Source: Spirochaetales bacterium (GTDB lineage: Bacteria > Spirochaetota > Spirochaetia > UBA9216). Taken from it: DNA of 64,000 bases. This document shows positions 1 through 9,159 of this stretch, one piece after another; position 1 is the stretch's first letter; each line of letters opens with the position of its first letter. Both the position numbers and the translations under genes were made by a program. The stretch is from NCBI GenBank assembly GCA_016342585.1, contig JAEINK010000006.1, positions 1 to 64,000 on the forward strand, read 5' to 3'. Under the pieces are notes generated by a model. That model made no database searches and had not been told where the DNA came from. It saw only the letters and a program-made list of their open reading frames with translations.

Positions 1-71
1 CGATCTTTCATAGAAACAGTCTACAAGAAATTTCCCTTTATGTCTAGTTTTTTATACGTCGTCCTGAGTAG

Positions 72-1712
72 TTACCCCGAATATTCATATTCTCCGGTTA
101 CCCCTCTTTCTATTATCTGGATTTCATTATCCAGGAAGGTTATAACCCAGGTTCCCGGTACTGAATATCCTATTAATTGATAGGATATTTCAAATGTACT
201 CTCATCGATCCAGTGTCCTTTTGCGGCGTATCGGCCTTTTTCAGTGTCAGTAAAGTGGTATAGATTATCCAGGCCGACTGAATATGATATTATGCCTGAA
301 TCGCCTGTTGTATAGCTAAGAATGACTGAATTGCTGTCAGACAAAAAATCAAATGTAAAATTATCATAATCCCAGTTGTTTTCGTTCAATTTATATAATA
401 TCCCTGAAACCTCGGTTGTAACATCAGGATAAGTTTGTACCTGTTTATGTTCTAACTCAATTTCAGGAGGGTTTTGATAGAGCATCAAGTAATTTAAGGC
501 CTCTTCATTTTCTGCTAATGGAGAATCAGATTTAACAGCGTTCTTTATGTACTTTGAATACAATTCACTTGGAAAAAAGCTGCCCAATCCCTGAGATTGG
601 CTGGTAATAACAACTACCAGGTTATTTAAGGGTGAGACAATAATAAATTGGCCCCCGGTTCCAAGGGCAGTATATTCACCGGATTTATCCAGCCACCATT
701 GATACCCATATCCATCAGTAAAAGGCTTAAATAAATTGTATCCAACCCATTTATTTTTTGACAGTTCATTATCCTTAATGCCTTCCGCATTCAGTACATC
801 ATGATATTCTTTTGGAAAGGCATTGGCCGTGAGTGAATCTTCAATCCAGGATTCAGAAATTAATTGGACATTTCCCCATTTTCCTTTTTGAAGATACAGC
901 ATGCCGAATTTTGCCATATCATGGGGTTTCAGCCACATTCTGGCCCAGCCTATTCCAATTCCCTGAGGATTATTTTCCCAGGTTACATCTGTAATTCCCA
1001 ATGGATCAAACAGATTCTGATAGGCAAATGATAATGTATCCTGACCAGTTGATTTCATAATGATTGCAGAGAGCATAAAAGAACTTAAGTTGCTATAATC
1101 AAATCGAATGCCCGGTTCAACATCTATTGGTAAGTTCAAAAAATATTGTACCCAGTCATCAGATTTCTGAATTTCAAATATTCCTGTATACCCGAATAAA
1201 AAGGAATCCAGGCTTCGCATACCAGTTTCCATAGTAAGCAAATCTTTAATGGTTAATTCATCAATTCGGGGATCCATAGAGGTTTGATTCTTCTTGGGAA
1301 AGAATGAGACAACCTGCTGGTCAACACCCTGGATATATCCTTTGTCAATTGCAATTCCTATCAAGGCAGACATAATACTCTTTGTGCATGAATGAATAAT
1401 GTGGGGATAATCCTGAGGGTATAATGGGTCAAAATACAGGTCTGCAACAAGATATCCATTTCTGATAATATGAATGGAATCTATATCTACTTCCTTGTTC
1501 TTCTCCTGTTCTTTTTCATAAAAAATAATCATTTTCTGAAGGATTGCAGAATCCATTCCTTGTTCTTCGGGGGTACTTTGTCTGAATCCTTCAGTAGGTG
1601 AGTAGGTCATTTCCTGTGGAGTATATTCTACCGGAGCAAATGGTTTTCCGGACACACATCCCCATAGAAATAATGCAACCAGAATAGTAAACATCCATTT
1701 AAAGTATTTCAT
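72..1712 (-). CDS. Beta-lactamase-family serine hydrolase, predicted lipoprotein
   Basis: The 546-aa product carries the class C beta-lactamase/esterase fold. The nucleophile motif S-C-T-K lies in the stretch SCTKSIMSALIG near residue 108, and the YxN-type motif is YSN in FDYSNLSS near residue 206. A GTGG segment near residue 350 takes the place of the usual KTG box. The N-terminus is a hydrophobic signal ending in LFLWGC, so the protein is probably a lipoprotein outside the cytoplasmic membrane. After the catalytic domain there are about 150 residues of predicted beta-rich sequence of unknown role. The start ATG has a good purine-rich site (AAGGAAGGATG). It lies 87 bp downstream of the MalT-like regulator on the same strand. 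The substrate cannot be told: penicillin-binding, peptidase or esterase activity are all possible for this family. Confidence 0.85.
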   Translation of the reverse strand: MKYFKWMFTILVALFLWGCVSGKPFAPVEYTPQEMTYSPTEGFRQSTPEEQGMDSAILQKMIIFYEKEQEKNKEVDIDSIHIIRNGYLVADLYFDPLYPQDYPHIIHSCTKSIMSALIGIAIDKGYIQGVDQQVVSFFPKKNQTSMDPRIDELTIKDLLTMETGMRSLDSFLFGYTGIFEIQKSDDWVQYFLNLPIDVEPGIRFDYSNLSSFMLSAIIMKSTGQDTLSFAYQNLFDPLGITDVTWENNPQGIGIGWARMWLKPHDMAKFGMLYLQKGKWGNVQLISESWIEDSLTANAFPKEYHDVLNAEGIKDNELSKNKWVGYNLFKPFTDGYGYQWWLDKSGEYTALGTGGQFIIVSPLNNLVVVITSQSQGLGSFFPSELYSKYIKNAVKSDSPLAENEEALNYLMLYQNPPEIELEHKQVQTYPDVTTEVSGILYKLNENNWDYDNFTFDFLSDSNSVILSYTTGDSGIISYSVGLDNLYHFTDTEKGRYAAKGHWIDESTFEISYQLIGYSVPGTWVITFLDNEIQIIERGVTGEYEYSG

Positions 1713-1799
1713 AATTCATCCTTCCTTTAATTTGTTAATGTATAATAGTGTTAAGTGGGACGAGTCGTCATACCCTGAAAGGATTATTTGAGGGGTGAA

Positions 1800-4481
1800 T
1801 TATTGGATTATTCCAAGATTGCGTGCTTTTGCTATTGCCTGGGTAGCACTGTTTACTCCTAGCTTTTCATAGATATTACGCAAATGACTTTTTATCGTGT
1901 GGTGGGAAATGAAAAGAGTGTCTGCTATTTCCTGGCGGGGCATCCCTTCTACAAGCAGCTTAAGGACCGCCTGTTCTCTTTCACTCAGCATCTCAATCCT
2001 AATGGGTTCAGTGGTTTTTTCCTCGGCGGGGAAGGCTGCTAAAAGTACTCCTGCATAATCCGAAACTGTTTTTCTTTTTGTGGCTCGAAATAAAATTGCG
2101 GCCAGAGTCGGTCCTTCAGAGATAAACAGAGAAGTAAAACCTAATGGTTCAGCCTGAGAAAGTGCTTTTTCTAATTTGGACAGTGATTCATCTTCCTGCT
2201 CTTTTTCGTCGAGCAGGAGTGACTGTATGATGAGAATTTCAATGGTACGGGATATTAGGCTGCATTTTATTGAAATATTATACATGGCCTCGAGTAAAAC
2301 GGTACACTCGGAATACTTTTTCTGCATTAACAGGAACCGGGAAAATGAGATATATTCATAAATATTAAACGGTGTAATTTGAGTTTCAGAGTTAAGTTTT
2401 CTTTTTTTACACCAGCGTTCAGCTTCCTCCATTCTTTTTTGCTGCAGTAACAGCCGTATTTTCCATGCGGATAATGAGAAGGTAATAAATGGCGGAGTTC
2501 TGCGGCTTTGGGCAGCAGATTCAGTTTCCTTAAGAAGCTGCTCCATTTCTGTATATTGTTCATTTATAAAAAGAATACGGGCCAGACAAAGGTTACTCCA
2601 GCCGATTATTGATATATCACTGCTTCCTTTAATAAGTTTTTTTGCTGTTGCTGCTAATTGTTCTGACTCTGAAGTATTGTCCTGTTCAGCCTGCGCTTCA
2701 GCCCAAACAGCATAAAGCCAGCCGACAACAGACATATTTGAGATGCCTTTCTTTTCTGAATAGCTGATATATTTCCGGCACAGTCTGGATGTTTCTTTCA
2801 GGTTTCCAAGCATTCTGAAAGTTGTTGCCAGCTTGATCGCACTTAGAACTGTCATATAAATATTTCCAGAGGATTCACACTCCTCAAGAGCATCAATCCT
2901 TGCTTCTGTTGCTTCCTTCATTTTCCCGGACATCCCCAGTGCATCTCCAAGGGCTAAAGCAGCCATTGCTCGCCAATGAGTATCATCAGCCGAGAGTTTT
3001 TCTAGAGCATCAGTTGCAAGCTGAATGGTTTTTTGGAAATTCCCTGTAAAGGATGCAAGAAAGGCCCTGATAACAGCAATTTGATTTGTGGTTCCAATGT
3101 AATAAGGATTTTCAGTAGGGAGCGTTTCCAAATTTCTTTCTGTTGCCTGAAGGCTGTTTTCAGCAGATTCCATCCTTCCGCTTGTCATATAGCGCCAGGC
3201 CTGTAATAAACAGAGATCCGGTCTAACCTGGATAATCTCTTCCGGCAGGAGTTCAAGCCAGTTCCAGGCAAAGCCTGAGGATCCTGTATTTATCTTAAAA
3301 TAGTTTTCAATCAAATCGGCTGCATGATCCCAGAGTTCTGCCTTTAAGGCGTGTCTAATTGCTTCCTCCAGGCTGCCATACTTTTCGAACCATTGGCAGG
3401 CTCGCTTGTGCATCTCCTTTTTCTGGTTATCCGGGATCCTATCCAATTGTAAACGAAGGAGATCTGTAAATAGATGATCATATCTGAACCACTTTCCTTC
3501 CTGATTCAACTGTACCAGGAATAGATTGGAATGTTTTAGATATGACAGCATCTGGTGGCCGTTTTTTTTCTGCAATACTATATCGGATAGTTCGCTGTTA
3601 AAACGGTCAAATATTGAGGTCAAAATAAGAAACTCTCTAACCTCTTCCGGTTGATGCTCAAGTACTTCTGTGAGTAGAAAATCAAAAGCAAATCCAGAGT
3701 CAAAATCAATCGTTTTTGATTGGGAATGAGTTCTCTGTTCCTCTATCGCGGAAGCAGCTAATTGAATTCCAGTTATCCACCCCTCAGATTCTCGTTCGAA
3801 TTTATTTAATTCGAGGTTACTGGGTTCCTGTCCTGTAATAGTTTGAAGAAACCTAGAGATTTCAGATGTTCCAAACCGCAGATCAGCTGCTCTGAGTTCT
3901 GTAAGTTCTCCACGAGCCCTTAACCGGGGTATTGGAAGCATAGGGTCATCCCTGGTTGCCAGAACTATAGTCATATTCATTGGACTCCAATCAATAAGCA
4001 TTTCAATACAATTGATTGCCGCTGAATTTTCTATTACATGGAAATCATCAAGACACAAAATGATCTGTTTCTCAGATTCGGCCAGTTCATTCAGCAAGCC
4101 CCTTATAATTTCCTGAATTGGCGGATTTGGAGAAGAAAACATATTAACAATACTTTCGGCGAAAGCAGTTGATAGGCAATTATAATAGTTTAATGTGCCA
4201 GTAATATAAGCTGTAAATCTTACAGGATCATTATCGGCAATATCCAGGGAGACCCAGGCAAAACATGGTTTTTCGGTTTTGATTGAATCTTTGTCTAAAA
4301 GGTTTTTCTTCCACTCACTAAGCAGCGTGGATTTTCCAAAGCCAGCAGGAGCGGAAATCAATATTAGTTTTCCCTGTAAACCCTTTGTAAGTCTGTCAGT
4401 CAGTTGTGATCTGGAAATATGATTATTCTGACAATGGGGGATAAATAGTTTTGTTAATAACAGATTTTGATGAATGTCCAT
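1800..4481 (-). CDS. MalT-like LuxR-family transcriptional regulator (STAND ATPase)
   Basis: This 893-aa protein has the MalT layout. An N-terminal NTPase has a Walker [11 protein letters not shown] near residue 43 and a Walker [10 protein letters not shown] near residue 140. A long helical TPR-like sensor region follows (about 350-800). The C-terminal LuxR helix-turn-helix begins [12 protein letters not shown] and includes [17 protein letters not shown]. Such proteins bind ATP and an effector, oligomerise and activate nearby promoters. It is transcribed divergently from the small operon beginning at 4623, with about 140 bp between, so control of that operon is a reasonable guess. The inducer is unknown. 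The length is normal for the family. Confidence 0.93.
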   Translation of the reverse strand: MDIHQNLLLTKLFIPHCQNNHISRSQLTDRLTKGLQGKLILISAPAGFGKSTLLSEWKKNLLDKDSIKTEKPCFAWVSLDIADNDPVRFTAYITGTLNYYNCLSTAFAESIVNMFSSPNPPIQEIIRGLLNELAESEKQIILCLDDFHVIENSAAINCIEMLIDWSPMNMTIVLATRDDPMLPIPRLRARGELTELRAADLRFGTSEISRFLQTITGQEPSNLELNKFERESEGWITGIQLAASAIEEQRTHSQSKTIDFDSGFAFDFLLTEVLEHQPEEVREFLILTSIFDRFNSELSDIVLQKKNGHQMLSYLKHSNLFLVQLNQEGKWFRYDHLFTDLLRLQLDRIPDNQKKEMHKRACQWFEKYGSLEEAIRHALKAELWDHAADLIENYFKINTGSSGFAWNWLELLPEEIIQVRPDLCLLQAWRYMTSGRMESAENSLQATERNLETLPTENPYYIGTTNQIAVIRAFLASFTGNFQKTIQLATDALEKLSADDTHWRAMAALALGDALGMSGKMKEATEARIDALEECESSGNIYMTVLSAIKLATTFRMLGNLKETSRLCRKYISYSEKKGISNMSVVGWLYAVWAEAQAEQDNTSESEQLAATAKKLIKGSSDISIIGWSNLCLARILFINEQYTEMEQLLKETESAAQSRRTPPFITFSLSAWKIRLLLQQKRMEEAERWCKKRKLNSETQITPFNIYEYISFSRFLLMQKKYSECTVLLEAMYNISIKCSLISRTIEILIIQSLLLDEKEQEDESLSKLEKALSQAEPLGFTSLFISEGPTLAAILFRATKRKTVSDYAGVLLAAFPAEEKTTEPIRIEMLSEREQAVLKLLVEGMPRQEIADTLFISHHTIKSHLRNIYEKLGVNSATQAIAKARNLGIIQ

Positions 4482-4622
4482 ATATTTATATGAATTGTAT
4501 CATTAAATTGACAGGGGGCAAGTCTTTTTTATGGGAACTCATCCTTTAATTCATCCTTTAATCTGATTTCTGCTTCCAGGTATTTGGATTATATTTCAAT
4601 CATAAACAGACAGGAGGCAGAG

Positions 4623-4880
4623 ATGATACTTCAGAATAATTTTGACAGCAAGGTAGAATATGTTGTTGAAGTAGCCGGAAGTTTTGGTTCTGATTGGAGG
4701 GATTGGCTGGATAAACAGCAAGTTTCGCTTGTTGTCATTTCTTCAGAGAAATCAACTTTAACAGGGGTGTTTGACCAGGCCGGATTAATTGGGTTTATTC
4801 GCCGTCTTTATTATATGAGACTGCCTCTTCTGTCAGTAAATCGATTCGAATCAGTTGATCAAGAAGGAGAGATAGTATGA
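4623..4880 (+). CDS. Small conserved protein of unknown function (85 aa)
   Basis: I chose the ATG at 4623 because AGGAGG sits 5 bases upstream; the longer frame from a TTG at 4584 lacks a binding site. The 85-aa product ends with a recognisable pattern, TLTGVFDQAGLIGFIRRL then LPLLSV. I recall this from a family of small proteins common in Actinobacteria and Chloroflexi (TLTG...DQA.L.G...LPLLSV). No function is established that I know of. Its stop overlaps the ATG of the next gene (ATGA at 4877), indicating translational coupling with the condensation-like protein, and it faces the MalT-like regulator divergently. A role in sensing or in assisting the neighbouring enzyme is only inference. 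Confidence 0.7.
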   Translation: MILQNNFDSKVEYVVEVAGSFGSDWRDWLDKQQVSLVVISSEKSTLTGVFDQAGLIGFIRRLYYMRLPLLSVNRFESVDQEGEIV

Positions 4881-6261
4881 ATAATAATGTTTATGAAAGG
4901 CAAGTGACTCCAATAGAGAGTATTTTCTCTCTGTCCCTTTTTCGGTAGTGGCTTTGGTATTCAGAGTAAAAGGAAATATTGCAAAGACTGATTTTCACAA
5001 AGCGATTGATTCAATGAGGATAAAACATCCGCTTCTAAATTCAATTCAAATTATAGATGAAAAAGGCAGAAAAGTTTTTAAGCAGGAAAAGCAAAGCAAT
5101 ATCGACCTGGAAATAATTCCCAGAGATTCTGATAAACAGTGGATGGATGTTTATCATAAACACTGTAATACTCCATTTGAATTTGATAAAAAACCATGTA
5201 TCAGATTTTCCCTTATACAATCAGATGAGGTTTGTGAGCTCCTTATCTTTTCACACCATATTATTTGTGACGGACTATCATTAGCCTATCTCGGCCGGGA
5301 TATTTTAGAGTCTATAGGCAATCAGTCGGATAAAGAACCCGAGGTTCTGGATACCATCCCAGTTGCAAAAACAAATTTTTCTGAAGAGTTGAAGTTGAAT
5401 GGCTTTATGAAGAATATCCTTAAAAAGATGAACATGAAATTCCTTGCAGATAGAGAGTATTTTGATTTTGATAATTATAAGGAACTTCATGAAGCTTATT
5501 GGAATAATTTTTCTCATAAAATGCTGCCCGCTGTTCTATCTGAAGCAGAGACTTCTGAAATTATTGCCTCCTGTAAAAAAAATGAAGTAAGTGTTAATTC
5601 TGCAATTGCGGCAGCCATAGCTGGAGCCAGAAAATCTTCTTTAAATATTTCAAAACTCCCGAGCAGACAGGCAGTAGCTGTGAGTATCAGGAATAATATT
5701 CAAAATAATCCGATGCAGGGTATGGGGTTTTATGCAGGGAGCATTGATCCCTCTTTTACTTATAACCAAAATACAGATTTCTGGAATAATGCTGCAAAAT
5801 TTCATAAAAAGGTGAAATCCAGGATGAAAGTAAAACACATTTTCAAAAATCTTCAGAACTGGAGTTATCTTGATCCGAGGATTATGGAATCCTTAAATTT
5901 TAAAATTCTGGGATCATTATGCAGGAATAGTAAACTGAATTATTATTCCCGGAAAAAAGATTTAGTGGCTTCACTGGTTCGAAGAGAAAAAATGAACTCT
6001 CTGGATAATATAATAATGAGTACTGCGATTACGAATATAGGTAAGTTAAATTTTAAGGGACAGTATGGTGATTCGAAGCTTGATTCAATTGTAATGAATC
6101 CAGGAGGAGCTTTTCCTTTGGTCCAGGTTCAGCTGGTTATTGCTGTTGCAACAGTCTCGGGAAAGATGTCCATACTGTTTGAATATGAAAAGAGCCGTCT
6201 TAGTGATGAACAGGCTCAGAGAGTAATGGATAAAACGATTAAAATTTTGAAATCAAAGTAA
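4877..6261 (+). CDS. Condensation/acyltransferase-like (HHxxxDG) protein with an apparent frameshift near its start
   Basis: The family motif HHIICDG is present near residue 130 of the joined protein. The opening pattern (SPLE..FS.SLFS..ALVFRVKG, then KHPLL) is that of WES/PapA/NRPS-condensation-like acyltransferases. The natural start is the ATG at 4877, overlapping the previous stop. That frame gives 23 residues (MNNNVYERQVTPIESIFSLS...) and stops at TAG 4946. The rest is in another frame, open from GTG 4948 to 6261. One extra T in the T5 run at 4938-4942 would join both parts into a smooth family-like sequence, ...SLFSVVALVFRVKG. So the copy has a one-base deletion: a real mutation, phase variation or slippage, or a sequencing error. 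Internal initiation at GTG 4948 has no binding site. Confidence 0.72.
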
Positions 6262-6274
6262 TAAGGAGATTTTT

Positions 6275-6640
6275 ATGAGAGAAACTAACATTAAACTATC
6301 CGCGATCTGGATAGTACATTTTTTACTATGGTCTTTTGGTGATATTTTATCTCTAATGCAGGAGATAACAGTTCCTGCGAATAACAGCCTGCTCTTATTG
6401 GTAGCCGCTCCATTAGGGGTAATTCAGGTTGGTCTTATACTGATTCCCTTTTTCTTAAAAGATAGAGTAGTTAAGATTACTACTTATATTTTTGTTCCTG
6501 TTTATCTGTTTTTCAATATTCTGAATATTTTTGATATATCCAATGGCTGGGAATATCTTTTGACTTCAGTATACATTGCTCTGAACATTCTAACAGCGGT
6601 AGTTTTATTCAAGTGGAATGTTTCTAAAAAAAAGGCATGA
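6275..6640 (+). CDS. Small four-helix membrane protein (DUF6326-like)
   Basis: The 121-aa product has four hydrophobic segments, at about residues 8-28, 38-62, 68-88 and 94-114, and a basic tail (WNVSKKKA). The opening LSAIWIVHFLLWSFGDILSLM resembles small membrane proteins catalogued as DUF6326, from memory. It starts 13 bp after the condensation-like gene with AAGGAG upstream of the ATG, so it is the last gene of the operon 4623-6640. Function is unknown. In this setting it could be a partner of a lipid- or peptide-modifying enzyme, which is inference only. Confidence 0.7.
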   Translation: MRETNIKLSAIWIVHFLLWSFGDILSLMQEITVPANNSLLLLVAAPLGVIQVGLILIPFFLKDRVVKITTYIFVPVYLFFNILNIFDISNGWEYLLTSVYIALNILTAVVLFKWNVSKKKA

Positions 6641-6785
6641 AATTACACTTTAGAGTCTTTCGTATATCATATTTATTACCATTAGATGTATCTATAACAG
6701 ATAGTTGGCGTGCGTTACTTTTTCACATCTGTGATCAAATTCCATTTCTAATATGGTAAATTTTCCATATTCCGATAATACCAGT

Positions 6786-7022
6786 ATGTTCAACTTCTTA
6801 TGCTCTCTGCTCAGTTCAATATTTAACATATTATTCAAGAAAAGAAAAAATGTTATTCTCACCATGCTTCTCCTCAAAAAGGAGAATGAGATTTACAGAC
6901 GGCATCTCAATCTCCAGAACAAGAAACTGTATTTTAAGAAGAGAGATAAATTCACTCTTGCGATGATAAGGGCTTTATCTGCAAAAGCAATAAATCATCT
7001 GACAGTGGTCAAACCGGTGTAG
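6786..7022 (+). pseudogene. Remnant of an integrase-core (DDE) transposase, N-terminal part only
   Basis: The frame encodes MFNFLCSLLSSIFNILF, then KRKNVILTMLLLKKENEIYRR and ALSAKAINHLTVVKPV. This is the usual beginning of IS transposases with a C-terminal rve domain (LLRKENEIL.RQL ... RAINHLT.VKPET). It stops at TAG exactly where the intact proteins continue KPET-W, and no downstream catalytic domain is visible. It is therefore an isolated N-terminal fragment. No terminal inverted repeats were recognised. Confidence 0.55.
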
Positions 7023-7119
7023 AATCTCAGATTAAATTAAATAAAACAGCATAGAAAATATCAGAAACAGTTAAACAATCTCTCAGAAGAATTAGGTAAG
7101 ATTTTATATCAACCGACAT

Positions 7120-7166
7120 AAAAAAAGAGCAATGGTCTTGAAGTTTGGCCGCTTCCCATTGCTCTT
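7120..7166 (-). terminator. Rho-independent terminator, minus-strand reading
   Basis: Perfect 11-bp inverted arms AAGAGCAATGG (7125-7135) and CCATTGCTCTT (7156-7166) surround a 20-nt loop. On the minus strand the hairpin is followed by a T7 run. No intact gene feeds it now, so it may belong to a lost gene or stop read-through from the tRNA side. Confidence 0.7.
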
Positions 7167-7475
7167 AAAACTCATCCCCAGGGGAAATCAATATAATACC
7201 CGATGCTGAAATTCTTGAAAGCGCTGGAAAGAGCAAAAAGGTACAGATATTATCCGGTCTCCATCACCATTATTACCTTTAAAGTGCTTGAAGATGTAAA
7301 AAAATAACGGAAGGGCTTCCATCGGGACCAGTAATAAAGAAATTCTTCCACATTCAAAGGCACAATTACATTTCAATTGGCATCGATACTGGCATCAGTC
7401 CAAAATTTCACCGTAAATAAAAAAAGACAACCTCCATAGAATTTGTCTTAATCTCTTACCCTAAAAGGGTTTATG
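7167..7475. other. Gene-poor stretch with no supported gene
   Basis: Short frames occur on both strands (such as 7188-7376 minus), but none has a binding site or family motif. A plus-strand fragment near 7202 reads LERAKRYRYYPVSI, which faintly recalls the start of a GGDEF domain, but stops follow within 35 codons. Together with the transposase remnant upstream and tRNA fragments downstream, it reads as decayed DNA. Confidence 0.4.
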
Positions 7476-7611
7476 TTGCAGCAAAGAGGACTTGCCTTCC
7501 AATCGAAAACTTCATGTTTCCTCATTCCAGGCCGCCTCCGTTGCTAAACTGGCATCCATGCCGGGTTGCACTCCTCAGGTCGCGCCGCTCCTGCATTTCA
7601 AGTCCTCTTTG
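7476..7611. repeat. Element bounded by inverted fragments of the tRNA-Leu 3' end
   Basis: At 7476-7494 a 19-bp stretch (TTGCAGCAAAGAGGACTTG) is identical to the tRNA-Leu 3' end at 7666-7684. At 7599-7611 the complement CAAGTCCTCTTTG recurs in opposite orientation. Between them lies GC-rich sequence with a small palindrome GGCATCCATGCC (7551-7562). It could be a mobile repeat carrying a tRNA-derived end, or the scar of an integrative element at the tRNA. No coding frame is convincing. Confidence 0.5.
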
Positions 7612-7621
7612 TTCCGGGGTA

Positions 7622-7666
7622 TAAAAAAAACCGGAACCAGCCTCTCGGCTAATTCCGGTTTTTTTT
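7622..7666 (-). terminator. Terminator of the tRNA-Leu gene
   Basis: CCGGAACCAGCC (7631-7642) pairs with GGCTAATTCCGG (7647-7658) with two mismatches over a four-base loop. The hairpin is flanked by A8 on the left and T9 on the right, so it can stop transcription in both directions. It lies directly beyond the tRNA 3' end. Confidence 0.8.
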
Positions 7667-7751
7667 TGCAGCAAAGAGGACTTGAACCTCCACGGGCGTA
7701 ATGCCCACTAGCCCCTCAAGCTAGCGTGTCTACCAATTCCACCACTGCTGC
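7667..7751 (-). tRNA. tRNA-Leu (anticodon GAG)
   Basis: On the minus strand the cloverleaf begins GCAGCAGTGGTGGAATTGGT. The acceptor stem pairs GCAGCAG with TTGCTGC (one G-U), and the discriminator is A. The anticodon arm is CTAGC-TTGAGGG-GCTAG, which places GAG at positions 34-36. A long variable arm and the T-arm GTTCAAGTC are present, typical of class II leucine tRNAs. CCA is not encoded. Confidence 0.93.
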
Positions 7752-7762
7752 ATGGTTGGGAT

Positions 7763-7791
7763 AATATAGAGGAAATCCCATTTTCTGTCAA
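7763..7791 (-). promoter_or_regulatory. Sigma-70-type promoter of tRNA-Leu
   Basis: On the minus strand a perfect -35 TTGACA (7791-7786) is followed after 17 bp by TATATT (7768-7763). The predicted start is a few bases before the mature tRNA 5' end at 7751. Confidence 0.8.
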
Positions 7792-7802
7792 TATTTTTTA
7801 AG

Positions 7803-8342
7803 TTAAAAATAGAACCTAAATCCCAGCTTAAATGAAAATGGAAAGAGAACTCTGTTTGTATCTGTAAACAGGAAAATTCCAGTTCCCATGGCCGCTGTCA
7901 GACTCAGAGCAGTACTTGAACCATTATACAGAAAAGCTTCTCCTCCTGCGGAAAATCTTAATCGAATTCTATTATAATCGAATTCGATAGGAAAATAGTA
8001 TAAGAGTTCGGCAAAGGTATAGAATGGTAAACTGATACGTACTCCCACCGGAATGTACATATCATCATGAATCTCATCCCAGACATCCAGAAAATAGGTA
8101 AAGCCCACCCGGGGACTGATTATGATTCTCGGTCCAAGATTGAACCCGAGATCCATGAAAAACGTGAAATTGGGTGCGAATCCAAATGTGTTTGCTTCTA
8201 TCTCCAATGCCGGGGTGAGCCCCCGGACAGAGACTGCAGACGAACCTGACTTTTCTATCACCTCATTTTCCTGAGCTGATAGCATGAATATGAAGGAGGA
8301 TAAGATCAGAAAAGCCAGTATTATATATCTGTTTTTTATCAC
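7803..8342 (-). CDS. Hypothetical secreted protein, possible small outer-membrane beta-barrel
   Basis: The 179-aa product begins with a clear signal peptide (IILAFLILSSFIFMLSAQ). It continues as alternating aromatic and glycine-rich strands (FTFFMDLGFNLGPRIIISP, FKLGFRFYF at the end). The terminal aromatic residue and strand pattern suggest an eight-stranded outer-membrane barrel, but I recognise no family. It is the last gene of the operon that starts with the membrane pyrophosphatase, 22 bp after the gene at 8365-9156. Confidence 0.6.
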   Translation of the reverse strand: MIKNRYIILAFLILSSFIFMLSAQENEVIEKSGSSAVSVRGLTPALEIEANTFGFAPNFTFFMDLGFNLGPRIIISPRVGFTYFLDVWDEIHDDMYIPVGVRISLPFYTFAELLYYFPIEFDYNRIRLRFSAGGEAFLYNGSSTALSLTAAMGTGIFLFTDTNRVLFPFSFKLGFRFYF

Positions 8343-8364
8343 TCTTATCCTCCGTTACTCTTTA

Positions 8365-9156
8365 TCAGGTCATTCCCCGAAAAAATTTATAATTCGTTCT
8401 TTCAATCTCTTCCAGATTCGGAAGAGGGAAAAAGGCTTCCTTATCCTGGGAGGCAAACATAAAACCGTGCCGCAGCCTGCTGTAGGACTTCCGGTTAAGA
8501 TTACAATCGAGCCCCAGCCCCTTGGTATGCTTCAGGGTTGTCTGCTGCAACTCATGAATGGCATCCCTGAGTTTTGAGGGGTGAAGACTGGGCAGAGGGG
8601 GGTGCATGAGAGGATTCTCTTCGAAATCTTTAAGGAAATCATCAATGGTCAGATCTACCTGAGTATAAAGGACTTTTGGCGCCCCTTTGGGATTTGATGG
8701 TTCTGTTATCCATTTCCCATACTGGGAAAAGTTAAAATTGGTCAATACAAGCATGCGTAAGGGGGCAACTTCTGCCATAACTCTTAATAGATCAGGTTTA
8801 TGTACTTTCTCATAGGGTGCTTTATCAAGACCTAAACATGTCCCATCGGGGTTGGTAAGGTAGAGCTTCTTTAAGGCATCGAAATCAATAAATTCCAGGA
8901 CTCGATAGGTCGCAATGAATTTGGTCGCCTTGGGCCTGCCATCTTCGTGGGGAACCAGGGCCTGAAGTCCTGTTTCGATGTCAAAGAAGGGGTCACGAAA
9001 CTCAATATCAAGTTCAGCAAAGATGACTTTACCATCATAATGACGGGTTGACCCCATGGAGTAATGGCGGGCGAATTCCCGTGGTCCATATTGGGAGGCC
9101 ACAAGAGCAGGATTAGGATAAAGTATCATATATAGATGACTCTCATATTGCTTCAT
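8365..9156 (-). CDS. Conserved hypothetical cytoplasmic protein (263 aa)
   Basis: I do not recognise the family. There is no signal peptide or membrane segment. The sequence has a defined N-terminal region (HLYMILYPNPALVASQYGPREFARHY) and a C-terminal helical part rich in His and Leu (IHELQQTTLKHTKGLGLD). The start ATG is preceded by GGGGGTAAGAA and lies only 3 bp after the stop of the membrane pyrophosphatase, so they are cotranscribed. A link with pyrophosphate or ion metabolism is a guess based only on position. Confidence 0.6.
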   Translation of the reverse strand: MKQYESHLYMILYPNPALVASQYGPREFARHYSMGSTRHYDGKVIFAELDIEFRDPFFDIETGLQALVPHEDGRPKATKFIATYRVLEFIDFDALKKLYLTNPDGTCLGLDKAPYEKVHKPDLLRVMAEVAPLRMLVLTNFNFSQYGKWITEPSNPKGAPKVLYTQVDLTIDDFLKDFEENPLMHPPLPSLHPSKLRDAIHELQQTTLKHTKGLGLDCNLNRKSYSRLRHGFMFASQDKEAFFPLPNLEEIERTNYKFFRGMT

Positions 9157-9159
9157 TTC

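Noticed and set aside
7202..7310. Possible GGDEF-domain remnant (LERAKRYRYYPVSI)
   Set aside because: The likeness is short, there is no GGDEF/GGEEF loop, and a stop follows within 35 codons. I could not support it beyond a mention.
7476..7684. CRISPR-like or tandem repeat array
   Set aside because: Only two direct and one inverted partial copies of a tRNA end, with no regular spacing and no cas genes.
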